The translations under genes and the position numbers were made by a program. The notes under the pieces are model-generated. The model saw only the letters and a program-made list of their open reading frames with translations, was not told the DNA's origin and did no database searches. This document shows, in pieces, positions 16,272-22,787 of a stretch of 32,940 nt of DNA; positions within the stretch are counted from its first letter, which is position 1; the number at the start of each line of letters is the position of its first letter. This stretch comes from Eubacteriaceae bacterium. GTDB taxonomy: Bacteria > Bacillota > Clostridia > Eubacteriales > Eubacteriaceae. The stretch lies in the NCBI GenBank assembly GCA_030156895.1, contig JASGLP010000032.1, positions 1-32,940 on the forward strand, written 5' to 3'.

Positions 16272-16925
16272 CTATAATTGCTGCTTGTCTTCCCATCTTA
16301 AAGCAAATAGATAAAGCAGACCAATTAAAATCAGCTGTAGACACAGTCCCCAAAACCAGCCAAAATAATCCGGCAGAAAGACCCCTTCCTGTAAAAATAT
16401 CAAGTGACTTTTCCACCAGTTTAAATGCGTATTGCCCAGCAGGGTCCCAATAAAAAAGAAAATCAGGGTAATCAGGTGGATTTGAAAACCTTCACCGATG
16501 CGCATCAGCATGCCTGAGGCGCATCCACCGGCAATAACCATTCCGATGCCGAAAAGCAAGCCGCCAGTGATCGTATTAAAACCAATCGGCTGAATATAAG
16601 TCTGACCAGGGATAAAACCACTGGTCATAAAAGAGCTGTATTTTATCAATGTGAAAAAAATACTGGATAGTCCCAGCGTTATAAGCACCCCTCTTGCCAA
16701 AGCGGTACTCCCAGTCAGGGAGGGATCTCTAAAGGCGGCGACAAAACAAAATCTCGACCGCTGGATCACATAACCAAAAAAAATGCCGCTAAACCAGTAA
16801 AAAGCGATGATTGCTTCTGTCAGGAAAAGCATAAATCCGATTATTGCCAGAATGATAAACAAAAGCAAACCAGTTAAAAACTGGTTTGGAAATTTATTTT
16901 TTTGATTGTTAGTGAACTCTGTCAA
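16272..16925 (-). CDS. YeeE/YedE-family transporter, N-terminal half (split form)
   Basis: Membrane protein of 217 aa equivalent to the first half of the fused YeeE. It has GYVIQRSRFCFVAAFRDP, with a family-typical Cys60, and IAGGCASGMLMRIGEGFQ with Cys135. About five hydrophobic segments. I place the start at the TTG at 16925, because AAAGGAG lies 7 bases upstream; the longer reading back to 17003 adds 26 residues overlapping a promoter-like stretch. It heads a minus-strand series followed by the C-terminal half and then LysR. Confidence 0.85.
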   Translation of the reverse strand: MTEFTNNQKNKFPNQFLTGLLLFIILAIIGFMLFLTEAIIAFYWFSGIFFGYVIQRSRFCFVAAFRDPSLTGSTALARGVLITLGLSSIFFTLIKYSSFMTSGFIPGQTYIQPIGFNTITGGLLFGIGMVIAGGCASGMLMRIGEGFQIHLITLIFFFIGTLLGNTHLNWWKSHLIFLQEGVFLPDYFGWFWGLCLQLILIGLLYLFALRWEDKQQL

Positions 16926-16960
16926 TGCATTGCTCCTTTTTGACAACCCCTTTGTTATCG

Positions 16961-16973
16961 GTATTTGCAATAC
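16961..16973. promoter_or_regulatory. Inverted repeat, candidate operator upstream of the split YeeE genes
   Basis: GTATT-TGC-AATAC is a perfect 5-bp inverted repeat, directly downstream of the putative -10 of the split YeeE promoter. TTGCAA occurs both in this repeat and at 16998-17003, 33 bp apart. LysR regulators often bind T-N11-A sites near such positions, and this 13-bp site is compatible, but binding is only inferred. Confidence 0.3.
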
Positions 16974-16974
16974 T

Positions 16975-17003
16975 ATCTTACAATGAATGAATATTTTTTG
17001 CAA
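16975..17003 (-). promoter_or_regulatory. Candidate promoter for split YeeE-LysR series
   Basis: Minus strand TTGCAA (17003-16998), 17-bp spacer, TAAGAT (16980-16975). Each hexamer matches the sigma-70/SigA consensus at 4 of 6 bases with ideal spacing, about 50 bp before the TTG start. Confidence 0.4.
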
Positions 17004-17111
17004 TGCTTTCTAAACTTAAAGATGAATTTATTAGCCAGCTATAAAGGCCGACTGCTCTAAGAATAATTTTCTGCCCTTGTGGCGGCTTTAGAAACTGATG
17101 TGTCAAGCTTA

Positions 17112-17543
17112 TCAAAAGGCTGTTTTCAAATAATCTTCAATGGCTGATAATACGCCATTTATCTGGATACAAAACTTTTTAAAATCAGCTTCAATCACAG
17201 CTGTATCATTTCTTTCAAGTGTTTTTTGAAATTGCGAGGCGGTTTGAAAAAGATCCCTGGCGCCAATGCTGCCTGAACTGGACTTGATTTTATGAATTCT
17301 TAATGCCGCTTCATGATAGTCCTTATTTTCAATCAGAGCTGCCAAAGTCTCACTCACATTTTTGTTTTCCTGCGCATAGGTCTTTAGCACGTTTCTGTAG
17401 AGCTGCTCGTTTCCGCCCATGTATCGGATGCCTTCATCAATCTTTAAAAATTCTCTCTTTTCCACCTTCTGCTCTTTGCCTTCCAGCAATTCAAAAACTA
17501 ATTTGATCATCTTTTTCAATTTTAGAAAAATCCAGAATATCAT
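17112..17543 (-). CDS. Hpt (histidine phosphotransfer) domain fragment of a broken hybrid kinase
   Basis: Reading frame of 143 aa whose C-terminal 100 residues form an Hpt domain: [22 protein letters not shown], then [14 protein letters not shown] with phospho-acceptor His84. The first 30 or so residues are low-complexity and look like a linker. It overlaps the end of the sensor kinase frame by 53 bp in another frame, and I see no clear ribosome binding site. The likeliest reading is the tail of the same hybrid kinase, now out of frame after loss of the ATPase and receiver domains. A re-initiated free Hpt protein remains possible. Confidence 0.65.
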   Translation of the reverse strand: MIFWIFLKLKKMIKLVFELLEGKEQKVEKREFLKIDEGIRYMGGNEQLYRNVLKTYAQENKNVSETLAALIENKDYHEAALRIHKIKSSSGSIGARDLFQTASQFQKTLERNDTAVIEADFKKFCIQINGVLSAIEDYLKTAF

Positions 17544-18678
17544 TGATAATACTCAACATGGTATTGGCCGACTGGCTAATACGATCTATGTACATTTTCT
17601 GAGTCAGGTTAAGCGGCGTTTTTTTCGTCAGATAGGCCATCCCCATAATGGCATTGAGGGGAGTTCGAATTTCGTGGGACATTCTGGCCAGAAAACTCGA
17701 TTTTATCTGATTGGCATTCTCTGCTTCGGCTCTGGCAATTTCCAAATCTGACTGAATAACTTTCCGGTTTTCTATTTCCCGTCTGAGCCGGACAATCCAG
17801 TAAAGGGATACCATAAAAATCAAAAGCATGATGCCCCCGACAAGCATAATTATTTTTAATACCTGGCTGTAATCTGTTTGAACCTCGATACCAACCCAGC
17901 GATTATTAATGGCAATTACTTCTTCCGGCGAAATCGTATCGATACTTTTATTAATGATGCTGATCAGTTCTGGCCAGTCCTTGCGGACTGCAAAATAAAT
18001 CGATTGACTTTCATCTGTTTCAAAGGCGATATACTTAAGATGGGTCAGGCCGTTAGCGCGAATCAGATAAGAAGTCGTGGCAAGATTGCCGACATAGGCC
18101 GTTTCGGTCCCGTTAGCCACCGCCGTCAAGGCATCATCGACCGTATCGTACAAACTCAGATTAATATTATCATATTCAGCCAGAAAGCTGTGGTGTGAAC
18201 TGTTCTTCTGAACCGCAACCGTTTGTCCCGAAAGATCATCAATAGAAGAGATTCTCTGGCTGGAATCGCGGATCACAATCACTCTTTTAAAATTATAATA
18301 GGGCTGGGAAAATAAAAAAGACTCCTCCCGTAGGGCTGTTTTGGAAATAGCCGGAAGCAGGTCAATCTCCCCCTGCAGGGCTTTATCATAGGCCTGAGTC
18401 CAGGTTAGATCCGGCTGAATTTCCATCTGTATGCCGGTTTTCTGGCTGATAATCTCCAGATAGTCAGAGGCAATTCCCTGGTATTGGCCATCTTCATCAA
18501 TGAACTCAAAGGGAATAAACTGAGGATCGACGCCGACTAGTATTGACGGATGGGCTTCTATAAAAGCAAGCTCTTCCGGTGTCCAGTTAATACTTTGGTC
18601 CATGGCCCATACAGGCTGGATGCTTAAGACATTGATCGTCAGCAATAGACTGGTTAATATCAAATAAACTTTTTTCAC
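17491..18678 (-). CDS. Truncated sensor histidine kinase: SBP_bac_3 sensor, TM, HisKA, no ATPase domain
   Basis: Frame of 395 aa. A Sec signal (about 1-25) precedes an extracellular amino-acid-binding-type domain (SBP_bac_3, about 40-265: [49 protein letters not shown]). A membrane segment at 275-297 leads to a HisKA domain, [12 protein letters not shown] with phospho-acceptor His335. The frame ends right after [10 protein letters not shown], where a HATPase_c domain should begin, so it cannot autophosphorylate by itself. The start is GTG at 18678 with AGGAG 6 bases upstream. The following frame encodes Hpt, pointing to a deletion of the HATPase and receiver region with a frame change near 17500-17543. 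Probably a decayed hybrid (BvgS/EvgS-like) kinase, unless complemented in trans. Confidence 0.78.
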   Translation of the reverse strand: MKKVYLILTSLLLTINVLSIQPVWAMDQSINWTPEELAFIEAHPSILVGVDPQFIPFEFIDEDGQYQGIASDYLEIISQKTGIQMEIQPDLTWTQAYDKALQGEIDLLPAISKTALREESFLFSQPYYNFKRVIVIRDSSQRISSIDDLSGQTVAVQKNSSHHSFLAEYDNINLSLYDTVDDALTAVANGTETAYVGNLATTSYLIRANGLTHLKYIAFETDESQSIYFAVRKDWPELISIINKSIDTISPEEVIAINNRWVGIEVQTDYSQVLKIIMLVGGIMLLIFMVSLYWIVRLRREIENRKVIQSDLEIARAEAENANQIKSSFLARMSHEIRTPLNAIMGMAYLTKKTPLNLTQKMYIDRISQSANTMLSIINDILDFSKIEKDDQISF

Positions 18679-18715
18679 CTGCTTCTCCTGTTTTTTATGT
18701 ACAAAAAAGACTGAT

Positions 18716-18747
18716 ACCGGTTCATCATTTTTATCTGTTGAACCGGT
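18716..18747. promoter_or_regulatory. Inverted repeat in the kinase leader, candidate operator or hairpin
   Basis: ACCGGTTCA (18716-18724) and TGAACCGGT (18739-18747) are exact 9-bp inverse complements around a 14-nt spacer. The right half is part of a further palindrome GAACCGGTTC (18740-18749). It is 38 bp upstream of the kinase GTG. No T-run follows on the minus strand, so an operator is more likely than a terminator. Confidence 0.4.
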
Positions 18748-19190
18748 TCAGCCCAAAATCTCTGTTGTCATCCGTTTGGATTCCTCCTATTGATTTTTAT
18801 CAAAAATCGTCTTTGCTTTCTTTGGTAATTTCGTCAATCATTACTTTTAAGAATTTTTTTGTTTTATACTCACCAGATGATTATTTACTAAATGCTTACT
18901 CGTTTTTGTGATCGAGAACGGCTTTCTTTTTCCTTTTTAGGGAAATTGATTTTTATAAATCGTGATAACTTTTCTATATCGTTTTTAACTTTCGATCATC
19001 GTTCATTTAATTCTTGTGAGTGTTCTTTAATTTCTTAATTTCTTTTGAATCTCTTCTCTTCCTTACCGATTTTGCTATATTCAGTTTTCCTGTTTCTAAC
19101 ATTACCAATATATAGGATGATTGACTACTATTTACTTATCAATGAACTTGTCATTTTTAGAAAGTTTTAGTTGATCTTTGATTTAAATTT

Positions 19191-19218
19191 ATTATAACAG
19201 CTTTGACAAAAAATGCAA
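19191..19218 (-). promoter_or_regulatory. Candidate promoter directed at the truncated kinase
   Basis: Minus strand TTGCAT (19218-19213), 16-bp spacer, perfect TATAAT (19196-19191). It would start about 510 bp before the kinase GTG, giving an unusually long leader. The -35 is a poor match, and AT-rich sequence gives such -10 boxes by chance. Confidence 0.3.
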
Positions 19219-19361
19219 GGCTTTATTTGTAAACGTTTGTAACAATTTATTTTTTTAGGCAAGAAAGTGATCCTAATCAAAAAATAGTCATACTATAAGC
19301 AGGAGCCGCCTGGTGCAAAAATCTCTTGCGTCGTTTAACACTTAGCTGTTGCAGTGAAATT

Positions 19362-20282
19362 TTAAAAAACCGCCTGCAAGGCTGTCACCCGTCTGTCGAT
19401 ACTTTCCCGGACAATTGCACTTTCATCAGCTATTTCAAAACCATGAATTGTCCCTTTGGTCTGAACCAACTGGACACTTATTCCGGCATTGCGAAGCGCT
19501 TGGGCGAACAAAAGCCCTTCATCCCGCAGACAATCAAATTCGGCAACTTCAAGATATGCCGGCGGTAAATCTTTAAAAGATTTCGCTTGCAATGGCGAGG
19601 CATAAGCCTGGTCACTATTATTCTGATTCCCCAGATAGAGCTGCCACATTTTTTTATTCTGTCTAGCATTCCACAAAGGGGTATCCACAAACTCTTTCAT
19701 GGAATCCGTTATTAAACGGGCATCAGTAACCGGGTAAATCAGCATCTGAAACGAAATTTTGGGGCCTTTGCGGTCTCTGGCCATGAGACAGACCCCAGCC
19801 GCCAGGGCACCACCGGCGCTGTCACCGCCCACTGCCACTTTGTTTTTATTAATCCCCAGCTCACCGCCATTTTGATAAACCCATTCCAGGGCTTTGTAGC
19901 AATCTTCCAGGCCGCTTGGGTAAAGGTGTTTGGGAGCCAGGCGATAATCTACAAAAACAACCTTGCAGGGCGTCTTTAAGACATACTGACAGATCAGATC
20001 CTTGTGAAAAGCTGCCGATTTCAAAACAAAGGCACCGCCGTGCATATAAATCAGACAGGGCAAATCTTCTTTTGTGTTTTCCTGCTCATAGAGGCGTATT
20101 TGGATCTCAGCATCCCCATAACCAGGAATCGTCATGATTTTTTCTGACACTCCTGGAGCTGGTTGACGTTTATTATAGCTGTTTTCAAGCACCCGATTCA
20201 TAGTCGGCAATAATAGTGGCGAAATCGGAGTTTTCATATTCTGATATTTTTTAAAATCCGCGTGGATGGGATATTTTTTCAA
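19362..20282 (-). CDS. Alpha/beta hydrolase, hormone-sensitive-lipase (HSL) family esterase
   Basis: Cytoplasmic carboxylesterase of 306 aa. The oxyanion-hole motif MHGGAF lies near 80-85, and the nucleophile elbow GDSAGG has Ser155. The acid is probably Asp250 in EFDCLRDEG, and the base His280 in IHGFE. VVFVDYRLAPKHLYPSGLED is typical of HSL (family IV) enzymes. I start at a TTG at 20282 with GGAGG five bases upstream; an in-frame TTG at 20294 would be inside that site. It is divergent from the UlaG-like gene. The physiological ester is unknown. Confidence 0.85.
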   Translation of the reverse strand: MKKYPIHADFKKYQNMKTPISPLLLPTMNRVLENSYNKRQPAPGVSEKIMTIPGYGDAEIQIRLYEQENTKEDLPCLIYMHGGAFVLKSAAFHKDLICQYVLKTPCKVVFVDYRLAPKHLYPSGLEDCYKALEWVYQNGGELGINKNKVAVGGDSAGGALAAGVCLMARDRKGPKISFQMLIYPVTDARLITDSMKEFVDTPLWNARQNKKMWQLYLGNQNNSDQAYASPLQAKSFKDLPPAYLEVAEFDCLRDEGLLFAQALRNAGISVQLVQTKGTIHGFEIADESAIVRESIDRRVTALQAVF

Positions 20283-20367
20283 ATTGTCCTCCAAATCGAC
20301 AAACAGTGATTAAATCAATTACATAAAAACACTTCTCGCCTCCATCATCTTAAACACTTAAAATAGA

Positions 20368-20396
20368 TTGACTTTTTTATTTTTTTGGTCTAAATT
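20368..20396 (+). promoter_or_regulatory. Candidate promoter for the UlaG-like hydrolase gene
   Basis: TTGACT (20368-20373), 17-bp spacer, TAAATT (20391-20396), about 30 bp upstream of the ATG. The -35 matches 5 of 6 and the -10 4 of 6 consensus bases. Confidence 0.45.
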
Positions 20397-20426
20397 TAAA
20401 GTAATGATAAAAATGGAGGAGAAAAT

Positions 20427-21020
20427 ATGGCTAAGTTATATTATCAGGGACATGGCAGCTATCGCATTATTGCCAGTAATCAAATGGTTATTTACATCGA
20501 TCCTTTTGCCGGAGACGGTTACGACCTGCCCGCTGATCTGGTTCTGATCACCCATGAACATTATGATCACAATGATTTGACAAAAATTTCGCAAAAGGAC
20601 AAGTGCAAAATCATCCGCCCTGAAACTATTTTAAAAAATAGTATCTACGGTCATGAAAGCCTTGGGGAAATCACGATTCAGGCTGTTCCCGCCTACAACC
20701 AGAAACATGCTCGCGAGGAATGTGTCGGTTATCTGATGCTTGTTGATGGTCAGAAGATCTATGCTTCCGGTGACACCTCGACCACGGATTATATGAAAAA
20801 TAGCCTGGCCAATGAAGCTATCGATTATGCCTTTTTCCCGATTGACGGAATTTATAATATGGATGCCCAGGAAGCATCTGAGTGCGCCCGTATTGTCGGC
20901 GCCAGACACAGCATTCCCATTCACATGAAACCAGGGGCTCTCTTTGATCAAGAAATGGCCGAGGAATTTAAGGCCTCCGGGCGAATTATTCTTAAGCCCG
21001 GGGATAGCCTGAGCCTATAA
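20427..21020 (+). CDS. UlaG-like metallo-beta-lactamase-fold hydrolase
   Basis: Protein of 197 aa with the metal-binding motif THEHYDHND (His43, His45, Asp47, His48), the later ligand Asp in YASGDTS, and a C-terminal HSIPIHMKPG histidine. This short form belongs to the UlaG/YtkL (COG2220) branch of metal-dependent hydrolases; substrates in the branch range from lactonised sugars to phospholipids, so none is assigned. ATG with GGAGGAG 6 bases upstream. A perfect 26-bp palindrome follows the stop, between this gene and the convergent glyoxalase-fold gene. Confidence 0.85.
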   Translation: MAKLYYQGHGSYRIIASNQMVIYIDPFAGDGYDLPADLVLITHEHYDHNDLTKISQKDKCKIIRPETILKNSIYGHESLGEITIQAVPAYNQKHAREECVGYLMLVDGQKIYASGDTSTTDYMKNSLANEAIDYAFFPIDGIYNMDAQEASECARIVGARHSIPIHMKPGALFDQEMAEEFKASGRIILKPGDSLSL

Positions 21021-21028
21021 AGGAAGAT

Positions 21029-21054
21029 CAGGCTCAAGGCATGCCTTGAGCCTG
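21029..21054. terminator. 26-bp perfect palindrome between convergent genes, possible terminator
   Basis: CAGGCTCAAGGCA and its exact inverse complement abut with no spacer. A related TGAGCCT in the last codons of the UlaG-like gene could compete for pairing. Read on the minus strand, ATCTTCCTTTA follows, a weak T-rich tail suited to ending the glyoxalase and Wadjet transcript; on the plus strand AAAAAGG follows. Its place between convergent genes supports a bidirectional role, but the T-tract is poor. Confidence 0.45.
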
Positions 21055-21081
21055 AAAAAGGCCGATGATGCAATCATATCT

Positions 21082-21444
21082 TTACAGATTTTCAAAAAAC
21101 TGAATTTTGTAGCCATTGGGGTCTGAGACAAAAAAGAACTGAATATGTGGATTGGGTTTGATTGGCCCGTCCAGTATTTTTATGCCCTGAACCTCCAGCG
21201 AGGCCATTTTTTTGTCAATAGAATCCACTTCAAAACCTAACGACATGGTCTTGCCAACCTCCAGCTCAGCAATTGCCTGGTTACAGACCAGTTCAATTTG
21301 CGTTTGGCCATCGCCCAGAAAAGCCAGTTCCATACCTGGTCCGGCGGCCTGTCGACGATTTAAGACCATACCTACCGTTTCGGTAAAGAATTTTAGCGAT
21401 TCATCCATGTTTTTTACACTAATTGTAACCCATCCCAGTTTCAT
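21082..21444 (-). CDS. Glyoxalase/bleomycin-resistance fold (VOC) protein
   Basis: VOC-fold protein of 120 aa. LGWVTISVKNMDESLKFFTETVGM is the classic first beta-alpha-beta module, and FFFVSDPNGYKIQFFE the last, with a Glu at the usual metal position. It could be a lyase, isomerase or binding protein; substrate not assignable. I start at the ATG at 21444 with GGAGG 8 bases upstream; the frame extends back to 21519 into jetD without a good site. It follows jetD by 53 bp on the same strand. A TATAAT at 21476-21481 could give it a promoter, though without a convincing -35. Confidence 0.8.
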   Translation of the reverse strand: MKLGWVTISVKNMDESLKFFTETVGMVLNRRQAAGPGMELAFLGDGQTQIELVCNQAIAELEVGKTMSLGFEVDSIDKKMASLEVQGIKILDGPIKPNPHIQFFFVSDPNGYKIQFFENL

Positions 21445-21497
21445 CCTGATTTCCTCCATTAGATCATTTGATCTGATTATAACACATATTTTTTTAT

Positions 21498-22787
21498 CTA
21501 CGCCAAATTGTTTTGCCATTTTACAATGTCATTAAGGTAATCCGCCACCAGTAATTCCTGATAGGCACTGTAACCATGGTCTTTCATTTTTAGAGCCAGA
21601 TCTATTAAAGCGACGCTGCTTATTTTTTCCAACTTCTTAAGGCGATTTGCCGGGATTTTTTTGCTTGAGCAGATTTTTTCATAGTCTGCGCAGGTAAATC
21701 GCCACAGAGTCAGGCTTTCTTGATAGCGTTTTTTTAATTTATCCGCAATCACCAGCCCTTCGGGATCAAGATCGCCAGCATAATAAATATGGCTACCCGA
21801 TTTTATCAGTAAATCCAGCAGGATCAGGGTGGCTACTTTTACATTCCCGGATGCACAAACCAGGGAACAGGGCAGATCATCCAGACTCCCAGCCATCTCA
21901 CTAAAAACCGTGGGGTTTTCAAAAACATAAACCCGATCACAAACCGCCGTCAGGCGATCCACCCTGCTCAAATTCCAAAGTGATAGCGAAAAGGGCTCAT
22001 TGCTTTTAAAAAATCCGGCGTATCCGGGATGGGGCTGATTATGATTGTAACCCATGATTGAACGACAGACCGTATAATTGGATACCTCATCATAAATAAG
22101 ACCCGCACGGTATAAAAGTTCCATCTGTTCTTCCGCATTGCGTGGAAAAGCGCTTTTGTAGTAATGGCACAAGGCATATAAGAGGAGGCGGCCCTCTTCC
22201 CGATTCATATCAAAGGCATGGGGATCTCTGGTCAGTTGCGAAGAAAAAAGCGGCAGACGAACCTTTTGCGAGCTTGCTACTGCCTTGTTAAGCCCCTGAC
22301 ACACCTGATTTAAAAGCTTTGACAGCTGCCTGGGATCTTTCTTGTAGTGGCGGTTGATAATCGGATAGGCTTTATCTTTATACTGCAACGTGTCAGAAAG
22401 CCAGAATCCCGCTGCCGTATTCTGATAACTTTCTGTAAAGACTTTAAAAAAATCGGCCTTTTCCTTTTGGGCCAGATCTTTTACTTCTTTTGTCCAGCTT
22501 AAGGGCTGGTCAAAGTAAAGGGGCAAAACCTCCTTAAAATCAAGACCTGCATATCTGGTTTGTTCAAAGGCCGCGATGAAGAGCTCAAGAGAAAAGCTGG
22601 CGCTCTTTTTAGAAAAATCTTTTCTAAGCAGACTGCGCAGTACGTTTCTTTCCGCTTCGGTTAGTTTTTCCAGACGAATAGTGCCGCCCAGGTGGCCCAG
22701 CGACTGATATTTATTTCGCATCTGCTCTAGAATCCGATGGTAACCGCGATCCGATTTTAGATAAGCCACAAAATCATGAAGCATCAT
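21498..22787 (-). CDS. jetD: Wadjet subunit JetD (TIGR02679/DUF2399-type Toprim nuclease)
   Basis: Nuclease subunit of 429 aa. Known JetD proteins resemble topoisomerase VI A subunits and cut plasmid DNA once the SMC motor has recognised a small closed circle. A Toprim-type catalytic set is visible in the C-terminal half: Glu290 in VYVFENPTVF and the DxD pair Asp339/Asp341 in YYAGDLDPEG, plus LVCASGNVKVA between. The N-terminal part (GGTIRLEKLTEAERNVLRSLL) looks like the DNA-binding region of the TIGR02679 family. The start (ATGATG at 22787) lies inside the end of jetC, a 14-bp overlap. Last gene of the operon. Confidence 0.87.
   Translation of the reverse strand: MMLHDFVAYLKSDRGYHRILEQMRNKYQSLGHLGGTIRLEKLTEAERNVLRSLLRKDFSKKSASFSLELFIAAFEQTRYAGLDFKEVLPLYFDQPLSWTKEVKDLAQKEKADFFKVFTESYQNTAAGFWLSDTLQYKDKAYPIINRHYKKDPRQLSKLLNQVCQGLNKAVASSQKVRLPLFSSQLTRDPHAFDMNREEGRLLLYALCHYYKSAFPRNAEEQMELLYRAGLIYDEVSNYTVCRSIMGYNHNQPHPGYAGFFKSNEPFSLSLWNLSRVDRLTAVCDRVYVFENPTVFSEMAGSLDDLPCSLVCASGNVKVATLILLDLLIKSGSHIYYAGDLDPEGLVIADKLKKRYQESLTLWRFTCADYEKICSSKKIPANRLKKLEKISSVALIDLALKMKDHGYSAYQELLVADYLNDIVKWQNNLA

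Larger units (their letters stand above)
18679..19361. other. 683-bp AT-rich gap without a gene
   Basis: No convincing coding frame on either strand. The stretch is strongly T-rich on the plus strand between about 18780 and 19200. It holds the ACCGGTTCA inverted repeat near the kinase start and a promoter-like pair around 19191-19218 directed at the kinase, which would give a leader of about 500 nt. I recognise no known riboswitch or small RNA fold. It may be the remains of degraded sequence, matching the broken kinase next to it. Confidence 0.5.
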
